Assembly (NCBI GenBank): GCA_003008705.1
Contig: PDUO01000050.1
Location: 4,682 to 68,681 of the forward strand
Length of the DNA: 64,000 bases
Direction: 5' to 3'
Source: Pezicula radicicola
Lineage: Eukaryota; Ascomycota; Leotiomycetes; Helotiales; Dermateaceae
In this document: one piece after another, positions 11,293-23,183 of the stretch
Layout: the number at the start of each line of letters is the position of its first letter
Numbering within the stretch: the first letter of the stretch is position 1
Position numbers and translations under genes: made by a program
Notes under the pieces: model-generated
Database searches by the model: none
Told to the model about the DNA's origin: nothing
What the model saw: the letters and a program-made list of their open reading frames with translations, nothing else

Positions 11293-14136
11293 TTATAGGC
11301 ACTGCGAGTAATACGCATTTTGAACCTGGCACGTGTATCCAGATGCGCAAGTCGTGCAACCCGTGTACCCCAAACCGCCGCACTGATTATACTGGCCAGC
11401 CGTGCAAGTAGCGGTCGAGGTCGACGCAGTCGAAGAAGAGGTTTTCGTGGTCAGAGTCGTCGGTGTAGTGGTGGTGATCGATGACGAGGTGGAGATGGAG
11501 GTGGTACTTGTAGTTGTGGTAGTTGCGTGAGAGGTAGAGGTTGACGAGGTGGTAGTCGTGGAACTGCCTGAGCTGGTGATAGTGCCTTTGGCGTAGAAAA
11601 CACCACGCCCGTTGGTACCGACGTAGACCTGACCGGCAACGTTGCCACTACCAGCAAGCTTACAGCTTGAGACAGCACCAAAGCTCTGGGTTCCTTGGAG
11701 ATCGGTCCACGTGTTGCCGTTGTCTGCGCTGCCATAGAGTTTGTTGCCATTAGATCCGGTTCCGAGGGCGTAGAGGTACCACGTAGAACTAGAGCCAACG
11801 CCGAGGGCGATTTGGTAAACGTCAGTCAGGGCAGAAGTCAGCAGCGTAAAGCTTGAGCCAAAGTTGGTGGACAGATAGATGCCCGCGTTTGTGCTGACGT
11901 AGACTTGTCCAGCAATGGTCGGATGGACGGTAACATAGTTAATCTGGCTGGCGCCGCTGAGAGACCCGCCAGTGGCGAAAGTCTCTCCGTTATTCGATGA
12001 TACATAGAACGTTGAGGCATAGCCAGCGTAGAAATAGTTGTCGTTCTGCTTATCACTGGCAATGAGAGCAGTAGCAGGTAGACCTGATATGGCGGCGAAG
12101 CTGCTGGTATACTGAGAGCGCATGACTCCTTGGCTGGCTGTGGACCAGAGAACTGTGTCACCGCTGGCAGAGTAGGCCACTGTGCCGCCATATGCTGTAG
12201 TGCTCGCTCCATAATCGATGCTATTCAACACTCAAGTCAGCAAATCTCTTGTGATAAGAAACTTCGAGTTGATCGAGACCAAATGATATGCCACGGGAAG
12301 AGATGAGCGGAACGGAAACGTTTGACACAGGATGCACGTACCTCCAAGTGCTTCCACCATTGCTGGAGACTCCAATCTGTTGTGTGCCCGCAGTGTTCCC
12401 TGCCCGCACAATATCAGCCACTGTGAGGCCCGCGTAGTCAACACTGGTAGTCGTGCTGAATTCCGGAGTTATCCAGTTGGTTGCCGGAGCAGTTCTAAGG
12501 CTGCTCGATGACAAGTAGGTGAAGCCACTATCATCACCAACTGCGACCAGTAGCTCCGAGCCGCCTGGCACGGATGCCAGTGATTGAACAGCCATTTCCT
12601 CTATGCCATTTGCCAGAGTCGCGATGGAGACACTGTGGACAGTATCCCAGTTGGTCAGGTCATCACTACCTCCCATAATAGTCAGGCCTGTTCCATAGAG
12701 CCAATGGTCGCTGTCAAAAGGATCAATCTCGAGTGCCTCGATCATCCATCCCAAGGTCTCATCGTCAGTGACCTCCCAAAAGCCGGTATCAATCCAAGGT
12801 GCGTTCGGGGTCTACAAGTGTTAGCCAAATTTCAACGAAACAGCAGCATTCTACCATCTTTCTACTCCTGGCCTAATAGTTCAGGGGCAAATGGCATGTC
12901 TTCGCAGGCTTAGGACTCACCGATAGGCTGTAATACAGGTTCATGTTGGGATAGCTGGTCCATTCCCAGAGAGGGCTCCAAGAGAGACCCGAATCATTGG
13001 AGCGGAAGATTTGGGCATTGGGCCACCATGAGTTCAAAGCAGCCACAACAAGATATCCCGGCTTCAGCATATCGACGCCAAGTCCTCCAAAGCCGAAGTA
13101 GAGACTAGAGCCGCTAACTGGAGTGATATTTGTCCACGTACTGTTGGTCAGGTCATATCTCCACACAGCGCCGTCGGTACCGTCATACGGACCAATTCCA
13201 TTGCTATATGTTAGGTAGAGTGCCTTTTCTGTAGGCTGTAATTTGCATTTATGCGGGAAAAACGCCGAGGGTTGTCCTGCTAGAGGCGACCAGGTAGAGC
13301 CGGCGTTCGTCGACACATAGACAGAGGCAGTGATGTTGTCTGCAACACCAACGAAGATCCGAGATGTCGCCCCGCCGACGGTTGACGAGGTGCTGTCGAA
13401 GGTGACGAATAGCAGACCCATGATGTCGCTTCCGTATCCTGTAGAATCAGAAGGGTCCTCGCGATAACTTCCTGTATTAGTGAAGCTAGTAACGTTCGAA
13501 AACGTCACTCCTCCGTCGGTTGATTTCCAGAGGCCATGGCCGCTGCGAGCCCCAAAGTAGATAATATCTGAGTTTGCAGGGTCGACAGCAAGACGCTCGC
13601 CTGTGCCTCGACCAGGCATGTTTCCGCCCACCTTGAAGGTAAGGTTGGAGAAGGTCCAGGTGCTGCCCTGGTCAGTGCTTTTAGCGATGGCGCCGTTGTT
13701 TGGGTCCCTATAGGCAGCCTGTTTGTCAACTTGTCAAAAATGCCAAAAAAAAAATTCAAACACACCAGCTGTTTGTGTACATGCCCAGGGCAGCGTATAC
13801 CACGTCTGCATTCTGTGGATCCAGAGCCAAAGCATCTGAACCCCAGTTGTGCCTAGATGCTATTAGTGAGGCAGGGCCCTTGTCAATCGAGAGATTCTCG
13901 TACCAGGTAGCATCTTGGGCGATGCCATCAGATATAGAAGTCCAGCTGTCGTCTGAGTTGAGCTTGTATATGCCACCAATATCCGTGCGGGCATAGGCAA
14001 CGCCCTGGGTATTTGGATGGAAGGTGATGCCAGGGACAAATCCTCCTCCTCCGCCAGTAACGACATTCGTCCAAGAGAAGGCAGCTTCGATGGGCGCAGC
14101 CGCGAGGAGGAGCGGAAGTGCCTGAATTGTCTTCAT
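11293..14136 (-). CDS. GH74 xyloglucanase-type endoglucanase with C-terminal CBM1
   Basis: Four exons read on the minus strand (14136-13766, 13707-12921, 12811-12342, 12220-11293), giving 851 residues. A secretion signal covers about residues 1-19. The body is the two-propeller GH74 fold, with many WxS-type BNR-like turns ([24 protein letters not shown]). The probable catalytic Asp pair lies in ARTDIGG (D52) and EALEIDPFD (D416). A Ser/Thr-rich linker leads to a fungal cellulose-binding CBM1 ending in [17 protein letters not shown]74 enzymes cut xyloglucan backbones outside the cell. The three introns are 58, 109 and 121 bases, with clean GT-AG ends that restore family sequence: TNSW-DPNNG, YSLS-TPNAPW and GSTWS-IDYG. 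All domains are complete, unlike most neighbours. Plain cellulase activity is the alternative specificity. Confidence 0.93.
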
Positions 14137-14225
14137 AGTTGCTGAGTGGCAGTATCGTTTGGTAGTCGGGCTGATCGTCAGTCTCTGCAGTAACTCGAAA
14201 TCTTGGATCTTGGGGACCTAGAAGG

Positions 14226-14235
14226 TATATATATA
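14226..14235 (-). promoter_or_regulatory. TATA-like element upstream of the GH74 gene
   Basis: A TATATATATA tract lies about 90 bases before the GH74 start codon on the coding strand, at a plausible distance for a core promoter. It could also be simple AT repeat. Confidence 0.35.
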
Positions 14236-14427
14236 TGGCTCGCCATCAGAGCTTAGAGCCCCAAGCTCGCCGTGCCGTGCCGTCTGCCGTCGGGTGTTGG
14301 CCATCATGGGCGAGTTGCCTGACATATAAATTAATGCGCAACTGGGATGAAGCCCGAAACGACAGGTGATTAACTTGACTGAGAGCAAGAAGAGCGAAGG
14401 GGCGACAGGTTGACAATGTGGGGGGGG

Positions 14428-14467
14428 NNNNNNNNNNNNNNNNNNNNNNNNNNNNNNNNNNNNNNNN
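14428..14467. other. 40-base assembly gap inside a G tract
   Basis: Forty unknown bases are flanked on both sides by runs of G (seven or more on the left, five on the right). A long poly-G tract or a GC-rich secondary structure probably stopped the read here. The gap falls about 290 bases upstream of the GH74 start, inside its promoter region. Confidence 0.9.
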
Positions 14468-16381
14468 GGGGGCAATTTCCCACAAATCGGTACACATATT
14501 TATTGTAGTTCATTGGCGATTATAGGTACCGTTCCTCTGAGACGATGAAAAATGTGCTTCCACCATGTCGGCGGTTTTGAAAGTTACTGCACCGCGTGAC
14601 GCAATTTCAGAGATCTCGCGTAGCTGTATACCGGGTAGATGACCCCGTGAAAAGACATAGAAGGCTCTGTCCTTGATCCAGGGTGGTGGGAGGATATAGA
14701 ATTAGAACGGGGGTGGGGTTCCCAGTATCTAGTGATGGTGGTGTGGCCTTTTAAGAAAGGAAGATGTTAACTTGGAGCACAAGCAAGGAACGGAGTCGCT
14801 AATCTTAACCTTGCATTTAACAGCCAACAATACAGGGATATCGGTCCGCAATCCGTTGGTCAGCCAGACATGATCTTTGATAGACGCGATATACCAAGTT
14901 CCCTGGTCCGGGGGAGGCTGGGTACCATGGCCGCCCGCCACCGTCGGTACGGGACCCGACCACAAAGGCAGTACACAGCGTAGGTACTAAGGGGCAGCCA
15001 TTGTACTGTAGATAGACTTATGCCAGGGCCGGCGCTAAGTTTAGACAAGGCAAGACCCCTTGCTATTAACATATTTCCTATAAATCTCTTAACAAAATTT
15101 GCATTCATATAGTAGAACAAGTTCGGAAAAACTGTCTAGACTTTAATTATAACACCCTCTTTCTACATAGCTGCCCGTTGGCTCGAGCAGACCTAGCAAA
15201 TGAATTTTTAGAAAACCCCGGCGACCAACAAGGAATAGTTTTGGTACTGATAAAGAGTTGGAATGGGATAAAAGAGTATAAGACAACTTTAGTCGAGGGT
15301 CCAATTAAAAGCACAAAGACAAAATATAACCAAGAACATGATTACGAAATTGGTTTGCAAGCTAGATGTCCATACCTAGAATGAACATTAAGCGGCAGCT
15401 AGGAAGGGTATCATATGTAGAGATAACGCATTTTCAGGGTTAGCAGCCTTTGTATTAATAGTTATAAAGAAACCCTAAGTATATGGAAAGAGGGAGATTG
15501 GGATTCTGTCAAAATACATTTTAACGTCCAAGGCTATCAGTGTGATTACCACCTTTCACTAAGCAGTTTTAACCATCTTGATCACTCATTTTACAGAGTA
15601 TCAACAGGATATCACCATCCACACACGAAGTTTTCTCCACTTCTTCCAGCATATATAAGAACTTTATCTCAAAAGAGACATATTCTCGTGCCCGTAAACG
15701 CAGTTTCTGTCAACGGAACATTTACTTTCCACCATACCTTGTCACACACACCTCACCATAATAATATAGCGATCAACCTCCCCCAACCGGCAATTAGTCT
15801 ACGCAGCGTCATTCTCTCTCGCACTGCTCTGTAATAGCCGGTATATAGGTCCTTTCACAATAATTGACAAACCTAGTATCCGTGGACCCCTGCTAAACCG
15901 AGTATTACCCAACACCCCGTAGTTGATGCACCGGAAAAACCACGCTAGATAGTCTATATTGTTCCATCCAACATTACCTAGACGGTTGAATGAATATAGC
16001 ATTGAGATTACGGAAGCTAAAGAGGGTAAATCATTCTTGAAAAGAGCGCATCAATTATCGAACCCCTCTTTCTGCCACCTTATTATGTACTTGCTAGGAT
16101 TCTTCCGTAAGATCTGGAGCCAAACCTCTATTTTGGTCGTCGAGGGCTGCAGCGGGAAGACTAGTTTATCCGCCCTATCAAGCTGCAGCTAAGAAGATAT
16201 TAAGACAGAGGACTGTAAATCTTCTTTTGAACTCTTTGATTTACTCTAATCAGAAATTTAAGCACAGCAATTTCTTCATACTCCATAAGTTGCTTTCGTA
16301 GACTATCAAAGATCATCAATATATACTGCTTAACTCTCGGCACCGTATTCTTCTAACTTAGTGCCCTAGCTACTCTCATAG
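14468..16381. other. Long intergenic stretch, no gene recognised
   Basis: There are only short open frames on either strand, none with a domain or sensible codon use. AT content rises after 15,050. I found no tRNA-like boxes or long inverted repeats. The right part borders the GH28 relic and may contain its former promoter. Confidence 0.4.
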
Positions 16382-17829
16382 ATGCCACTTCCTCCTTCCG
16401 CCCGAGTATACCTCCTCGTCCAACTGGTATTCCTTTTACCCTTACACGCACAGAAAACCTCTTCCTCAGTCGCCACCCAGGAGCCGGACCTGCTATGTAC
16501 ACGCACTTAGGAAGGGGCAAGATGACAGCCAGACGACAATTCCGCACTAAAAGCATGTAACAAGGGTGGAATTGTGGCACTTATTAATCCACAGTATATA
16601 ATCGCGCAGCCTCTAGATCTCACATTTCTCCAATCTGTGTACTTTGTTATTCAAGGAGAAGTCACATTCACTCCAGACATTAATTACTAGCCGGTAAATA
16701 CATTCCAGTACACCTATTAGAGTGCTTTATTGTTCTGGCAAATTGGCGGACAAGACGAGAATATCCATGGAGGAATTATCAATGGCAACGGACAAGTATA
16801 ATAGAACGCTGTAGCAACAAATTCGAGTATTCAAAGACAGATTCTTCTTAGAGTTATAGGACTACAAAGTGGCACAATCAGCAACCTGAATATGGTTGCT
16901 CCCCCCAACTGGTTTCATTTTATTGTCCATAGTAGCAACGTTATTTCCGATCAGATGAGTCTTATTGCAAGTTCTAATAACAGCAGCGCTGCCAGAAACT
17001 CGGGTCGGTCACACTCTAAAAGAACTTAGTAGGCCGGAAGTAGCTAAATCCTTGAAACAGATGGCTGGGATCTGTACAGATCCGATACGATCATCCTCCA
17101 AGACTCATATGTTTACAACGACGATGACTGTGTCTCATTCAAACCCAATAGCACCAACATAGTCGTCCAAAACCTGGTCTGTATTGGTTCTCACGGCATC
17201 TCTGTAGGCTCGCTAAGTCAGTATCTTGGCCAAATTAATATAGCAGGCACATCCACTGGCACCCCATTTCCACATGTGCTCACTATCAATCAACTAATAT
17301 GGATAACAGAGAATATCTACATTTACAACATCTCCATGACCAATTCCGGAAATGGGGCCCGCTTTAAAGTCTGGCCAGGAGCCGTTCCACCTTTCAACGT
17401 CACCGATGCCGGTAGTGGAACTGGCTTCGTGCGAAATGTAACGTACAATGGGATGCATGATGTGAATGATGACTGTATGATCCCATTCTTCCCTGTTCAT
17501 CGTCAAACGGTCATGCAGCTAACCCAGTGCTACGGGCAAAGCAATTTGACTTTATGCAATGAATATCCCGTATGACACTTTTTCTCTTGTTACTCCTTTC
17601 AAAATCCGATGAATCTCCTCCTCACCAATTGTAATAATTCACTCAAGAAAATAGATACTTAAACGCTGATATTCTATGTAGTCAACCGTGGCAATCGAGT
17701 ATATCCTCTTCGCAGATTTCACCGGAACAAGTTCCACGAAATATGACCCTATTGTCGGGACGGTTGGTGTGTAGTAGTCCAAACGTGAGCTCCTTACTTC
17801 TTTTTCATCCCAAATTCTACTTCTAGTAG
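16382..17829 (+). pseudogene. GH28 exopolygalacturonase relic
   Basis: A decayed pectinase is readable end to end. ATG 16,382 opens a signal peptide (VYLLVQLVFLLPLHAQ). After a frameshift comes CYVHALRKGQDDS, and after a second shift KACNKGG, then FWQIGGQDENIHGG. The GH28 hallmarks follow: DGWDLYRSD, then NDDDCVSFKPNSTN, then GSHGISVGS, then ARFKVWPG, where the active-site RIK has become RFK. The stretch ending LTLCNEYP and a last piece, FADFTGTSSTKYDPIVGT, complete it. The in-frame stops before NTFQYTY and at GQ**NAV look like TGG turned to TAG/TAA, and the one before SALLFW like CAG turned to TAG. These are all changes that RIP produces. One intron (about 17,005-17,061, ending CTTGAAACAG) is still perfect. 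A functional enzyme would release galacturonate from pectin outside the cell. Confidence 0.88.
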
Positions 17830-18097
17830 ACCAGCTTTTATAATCAGGAGAGAATAGGGATTGTACTAATTTTAGGTTAGTATACTTGTACAGGTCTACC
17901 AGGATATCGTTGCAATGAATGATTAATACTACTACGCCAAATGGTAAGATAGCAGAGTGGACATGCATGAATTTAAATGAGATGTTATTGGTGATAAATT
18001 GTGAGTAGTAAAATTCTTGTTGAATTTACAGCGTTGGGCACGAAAGTGATTGGAGGGAGAGTTTAATTACTTATAATACAACGGTGAGCATAAGATT

Positions 18098-19110
18098 GAG
18101 TCTCTTGAGATGCTCCTAACAAGGATTTATAAGGACAAGGAAGGAGAGCAACCTCTTCGAGATCGGCTCATTCAAAGGGGTAGAGACTTCTTCGAGCTGA
18201 CAAAAAAGGCAGCTTACTAAGAGTATACTAGTGACATCTCCTCTACTCGCCTAAGAACGGTATATACCTATATACCTATGACACTGATGAATTGCAACTT
18301 TCGCTGACCTAACCAGTATAATCGATCGCGAGTGATTATAGACAATTCCTATAAGCATTGGTTCAAAGTTACGGGTGAAGAGTATACACTAAACCTCAGG
18401 CAGCTCGTAGGTGGCAACAGCACTGGAGTTGCAGGCTGCTGGTGCAACGCGTTCGAGAAGCTCTATAAAGGCCCACTCAATGTTCCGAAAGTCAAATTTT
18501 ATGACTACAACGACTTTGATCCTAGGAAGATCAAAAGGGTTTGGAAATAGAAGAGTATATTGACGAATATATGGGTCGGAAGTCAATAGAGAATTGCTTG
18601 ATTCTATAGGTATGAAAATGAGACCATATATATATATATATATACAAAAGAGAGTAAGAAACTGAATCATATACGAATAGCTTGCATAACATCGGAGAAA
18701 CAATCAAAACATAAGAGAGAGGCTTAGAAACTAACTGCCAGAGTAATGCCGTCGGGGCATCTGTAGCATAAACTGAATATTGGCAGGATTTACGATTTCT
18801 GAAATATATGACAAAACTGCTATATTTGGCAACAAAAAGCTTAGCGATTATCAATGCTTTCTGTGTACTGCGTAAGTCCACGGTTACATTCTTAAGGATC
18901 GAACTTGGCGTACGTGAAGCAAAGGTTCCCACGTTGACAAGTTACAATGTGCTAGCAGCTCAGACCTTCCCACTAACTATTAACGACAAAGCGATTGATC
19001 GGCTTTTGATGCCGGAGTCTGACAAGGACATGATCAAAGCAATCTGTCAACAGTACAAGTATGAACGTATTGATGATGGTTAATACATAGCTGATATCAT
19101 TCCAGTCACT
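18098..19110 (+). pseudogene. AAA-type ATPase relic (N-terminal part only)
   Basis: One frame runs from 18,098 to 18,550 with in-frame stops at 18,215 and 18,308. It reads LRDRLIQRGRDFFELTKKAA and RVIIDNSYKHWFKV, which resembles the DUF7025-like region of large fungal AAA ATPases. After the inserted repeat at 18,554-18,832 a second piece (about 18,900-19,110) reads TFPLTINDKAIDRLLMPESD, then KDMIKAICQQY, then ADIIP. In intact relatives this precedes the GKGEG and Walker A motifs. Walker A, Walker B and everything after them are absent. The call rests on motif order recalled from the family and is moderate. Confidence 0.5.
18554..18832 (+). repeat. Dispersed repeat family A, copy 1
   Basis: This segment begins ATTGACGAATATATGG and ends TATTTGGCAACA. 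It matches 42,272-42,545 over its whole length, sharing blocks such as GGAAGT, TTGCTTGATT, CTATAGGTA, AACATCGGAGAAA, CTGCCAGA and TAATGCCGT. It contains an (AT)n run near 18,632. It splits the AAA-ATPase relic, so it looks like a later insertion. The CAACA end would fit an LTR end, but no TG start or target duplication is clear. Confidence 0.7.
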
Positions 19111-19985
19111 TGTACTATACGAAACGCGGTTGCTGACCTGTAAGCTCAATATCAGTGAAGGGAATAGCGGGTGTAGAGGAGCCCTGCGCTCTGACTTCAG
19201 ACATACCATGAAATGGCAAACATAGCCTTGGAGTACACGAGGGTGAGGCGGCGAGAAAGCAGTGCTATCCATAGCAGAAGCTTCATCATGATTGCTGCCA
19301 TGGGACCCAGGAGCAAGCACTTGCGATGAGCAGTGGTGTGCGCAGGTGCTTCTAAAAACTTCAGACTGCTACCGCTGGGACTTACCATAGCAATGAGGAC
19401 GCTGAGGTGATAATGGGGAAGATTGTTTTGTAAGTAGGCCTTCTGGCCCATCACATTCCCATAATTCGATCGAGACGACGCACGATGCAGGAGTAATGGA
19501 CCTGCACAAGGGCCAAAAATAACAGAGGGTCATGTAGGTATCGAAAGGTTGAATGGGCAGAAGGCTGTTGATGAAGTCATCGTGGACCCTTGGGAGTTGG
19601 TGGCGTCCAAAAAATATATTTGGCCCGAGAGATTTTACTACTCGTATCATAGCTCGGGAATAAATAAGTGAATAAGAGGTACAGGACCTTACCTTATCCA
19701 TAGTTCGCGCCAAGGCGAGTAGTAGTAAGGTGAGTACCGTAGGTACGGTATGTAGTTCATATGGCGGTGAAGATTGAGGACGACGGTGTTGGATGCGAAA
19801 TAGAGATACGTAACTCCGAGCCTGTAGAGGAATACGTCCGTACTATAGTATGAAGTAGGCGCGTCAAGAACTCGAGTACTGTTGCTACTCCGTGCTGCGA
19901 CTGCTACTGCTTGGCTTGCCTACGAAACATTGCTCGTCAACACCAACACAACACCAACACCAATATCAACATCAACATCAATATC
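19111..19985. other. Intergenic, no gene recognised
   Basis: Minus-strand open frames here have no recognisable domain. A short (CAACAC)/(ATCAAC)-type microsatellite at about 19,937-19,985 runs directly into the next start codon. Confidence 0.4.
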
Positions 19986-21285
19986 ATGTCACGAGGTCTT
20001 CTAACTTCTGGTCTCGTAACTTCTAATCTCGTGATATCTCTTGTTGTCCTAAGCTGCCTGTCACTGAGTGTCGGCCTATACCAATTTTTACTAACCCCAC
20101 CTCACCACCACCACCACCAACAACCGATATCCCATACTACTACCCTCACTCCACACCCAAACCCATCGTCGACTTGCTTTGACATGTTGTCGCCAAAGAA
20201 ATCACCCGAGAAATTAATGTGGGAAGAGGGTTCCCAGTTACACGAGGGTATTGCCGTCATCCCAGACGGCTCTGCTCCAGAAGCCTCCTGGCTCCCGATC
20301 TACGACCGCAGGACACCGTACAACGAGGACGAAATCGTGAATCTGATCAATGAAATCATCCGCAACTTCATAAGACTATCTGACGTCGACCAAGCCGAAG
20401 TCCTGGGCCTCCGGAGGGCGGCCATGCCCTCAACCAAGATTTATGCGACGAGCTCAACGTATCGGAGGCTTCTCGATCATTGATGCGCCGGTTACCCAGT
20501 ATGACTGGACAAACAGGCTCTGTGGTCAATCTCTTTCAAGCGAGCCAACTTTTCGTCATTACCGAAGACTTTGGCCTGCGCCAGAGTCGAGTTGCGCCGC
20601 CAAGTCAAAAAGAGCTAGAATATCCCGTCGAGGGATCGGTACTACCTCAGGACGTGCAACTGGCAGCCGGCGACCGAGAATCGAGTAGCATCATGCTCGA
20701 CACGCAAGAAAGTGAGTGGGCTTCTTTCCTGTAACCCATTGCCCAGAGGCAGGAGACTCGTAGCCACGGCTTGTGCCTTTCGACAAACGTCTAACATTCG
20801 ACTCACAGATACAATCCGAGTTGCTTCAGGCGCCGAGTGGCCAGATGTTATGAATCCGCCAAACACGCCACTCGAACGTCCCGAGGACCCAAATTTCTAC
20901 CGAAACTACTGGCCTTGCCATGCTCCAACCTGGCTGCGCGTCCAATTGAACAAGATCAAAGCGCTCGATACGATCCCGCCAGGCCACGGTCAGTTCTATG
21001 GAACGTATGTGGACTATACGTATGAATGGCTGGTAAGTGTCTATCTCTAAAAAAGAAGAATTTCTTGATGCAATGCGAGAGTACAAGGGCTACAAGATCT
21101 GATCAGAGACTAACACGAACATTCTCCCGCAGCGCCGTAAAATCAAGCTTATTCTCATAGGGACATATGGATGGCCGGATGACTTCCAACAAGCAGCATG
21201 GGACCAAGATCGCGAGCAAGTGTGGGAAGACGCCGTGCAAGAATACGAAAAGCTTGGTGAGCCTCGAGTGTTGGAGTGCTACTAA
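19986..21285 (+). CDS. Uncharacterised signal-anchored fungal protein, one apparent frameshift
   Basis: ATG 19,986 starts a hydrophobic anchor (LVISLVVLSCLSLSVGLYQF), then a His/Pro-rich stretch. A soluble domain follows, rich in acidic and aromatic residues (EASWLPIYDRRTPYNEDEI). Near 20,405 the frame slips by one base; coding sense resumes as PEGGHALNQDLCDELNVSEA and continues to the end. Two introns fit well (20,712-20,808 and 21,033-21,132), joining into NTIRVASGAEWPDVM and YTYEW-LRRKIKLILIGTYG. The last exon ends at TAA 21,283; a 42-base GTGAGC-CCTAG intron near the end could give a slightly different tail. Intact splicing around a single shift suggests a recent mutation or a sequencing error. 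I recognise no domain and assign no function. Confidence 0.55.
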
Positions 21286-21543
21286 TTCCTAGCTCTAAGC
21301 TTAGTATTGCTACATGTATAAAATTGATATCTTCCACTTTGCATTCAGATAATAAATTTCATTTCACGACTTGAGCATGTAATATACAACTGCTAGCTAT
21401 TACTCCGCATCATGGGTCCTACAATATATCTGCACAAGCATGAGGTGACATCTCGTAGATTATACATATCCTTAAGATATATATGTAATGTAAAGGTTTG
21501 TTAAGGTAAAGATACATAGGCAGTATAAAAGTTCGAACTAATA

Positions 21544-23183
21544 ATGTCATGCCGGCCGTCTGTATCCATAGAAAAGTTACGAGGCCCATTGAACAGCGAA
21601 GTGTTAAACAACTACATCACAGGCTGGTTTACTGGTTTTGTCGTGGCCATCATCCTGAAATTTGCAATTATTTGATGGACTCGTGTCTTCTTCCAAAACC
21701 ATCAATCGAGGGAGGGGAGCAGAGAATCAGCATTTCTGGGATCTTTGGTCTCCTCTACGAGGTATTCTTCCACTTCAAGTTCGTTGAAGTTAGCTTTACC
21801 ACTACGCTGATCCTTTGATTCAAAACAGAACAGCAAGAAGGCTTCTACTTCCTGCTATACCTGGCTTTACGTCCAGAGGGCATGCCTTAGTTGTTTTTCT
21901 ATACGCCACTATTAGTATTATTCTATGTTTCGTCGACATACCTTACCACGGCGTCGTTGTAGATGGACATAACATTGTAACCCTCTAGCAGCCCTCTACT
22001 ACTTTGGAAGTATTTGACATCGATAGCAACTGACATAGACATCTTTATTCACAGGCTTTCTTACCTAAATCTGGCGCTGATAATCTTCTTCGTTCTCCGT
22101 TATACTCCCTTCGCATTCCTAACAACTTACTTCTAGGAGAGACTGATAGTCTTACACCGAATTGCTGGCTATGCAACAGTTTTCTGGGCAGATGTATGTC
22201 TTTTGGCGCTGTAATTGTTACCATTTGTACTGCGGCCGTTTGGTTTGCAGATTACATGGTAATGTTCCTACTACTGTTGTGGAACAGCGTCGGGAATAGT
22301 GCTTCGCTACCGCCATTACCGAATGGGGGCATACGCGTTGTAATGCTCAAGTCTCCAAAGAGGATTGTCGGGGGTGCTCATTGCTCTCTCTAGATTCCGT
22401 CTCTTCGGTTCCTAGAGAGTCATCCGCTAGCAATCGTCTAAATCAACTCTAGAGTTCGTTATCGCTGGATTTGATGGATTTACCAGTTCCCTTCATAAGA
22501 CTGCTCTGAAACACAAGACTGTCTGGGCTTCGGTCCATGGACCATATGGAGTCCCTGCTGATTTCTCTGGCTGCGATAGGGTGATTTTAATTGCTGTTGG
22601 TAGCGGTGCAAGCTTTACTTTCGGAATTGCTTTGGAGCTGCTACAGAAGATTACAGATTCGGCGACCACCATTGATTTTATATGGGTTGTGAGGGACCAA
22701 GGTTAGTATTTCATTTTCACCGCTGCCCAAGCACAGTATTAATGGCAACTGTAGAATATTTGAATTGGTACGCCAAGGAACTCCAAAAAATAGGTTATTC
22801 GCCGGTCGTGCGCCTCACAATTCATTATTCAACCCTTCCACATGGTTCACGTCTAGAGCCTTCCGACACAGATAAAGTACCCTCTATTGCATCTCAACCA
22901 ATCGTTGCTCTAGACACCCCTTTAAATGCAAGCGACGTCGAGAAGAAAGCATCAACCAGAGTGAGCCCACCAAACACGAAAGATTTGGAGATCAAGCCTG
23001 AAAGACCTGATTTTGTTGAGATAATTGAAAAAGGCGGTAGCAGAGGCAGCTTCGCAAGATCCCCCCGCAGTTGCTGCGTGTGGTCCAGGAAGCCTAATGA
23101 AAATGGCCAGACAAACGGTTGCGAGAAATACTAAGCGTGAGGGCCCAAGCATAGAATTGCAGTGTGAGGAGTATAACTGGTAA
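21544..23183 (+). pseudogene. Ferric reductase (FRE/NOX-type) relic
   Basis: ATG 21,544 opens a membrane segment (YITGWFTGFVVAIILKFAII) that ends at a TGA, most simply a C to T change of CGA. Further membrane pieces follow, including NLALIIFFVLRYTPFAFLTT and LHRIAGYATVFWAD, the latter resembling a haem-ligand helix. The cytosolic part keeps FVIAGFDGFTS, then ASVHGPYGVPADFSGCDRV and ILIAVGSGASFTFGIALELL, the FAD- and NADPH-binding segments of ferric-chelate reductases. After one more frame change it ends VAACGPGSLMKMARQTVAR, then a short C-terminus closing EYNW at the stop 23,181. Several stops and frameshifts make it non-functional. The intact enzyme would reduce extracellular iron or copper at the plasma membrane. 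Confidence 0.8.

Noticed and set aside
14860..15384. Short frames on both strands after the gap
   Set aside because: They overlap one another, lack domains and have poor codon use.
18632..18645. (AT)n run considered as a promoter TATA box
   Set aside because: It lies inside the dispersed repeat and is simply expanded relative to the other copy.
19197..19713. Minus-strand frames of 85 and 114 codons
   Set aside because: No motif recognised and no splice model extends them.
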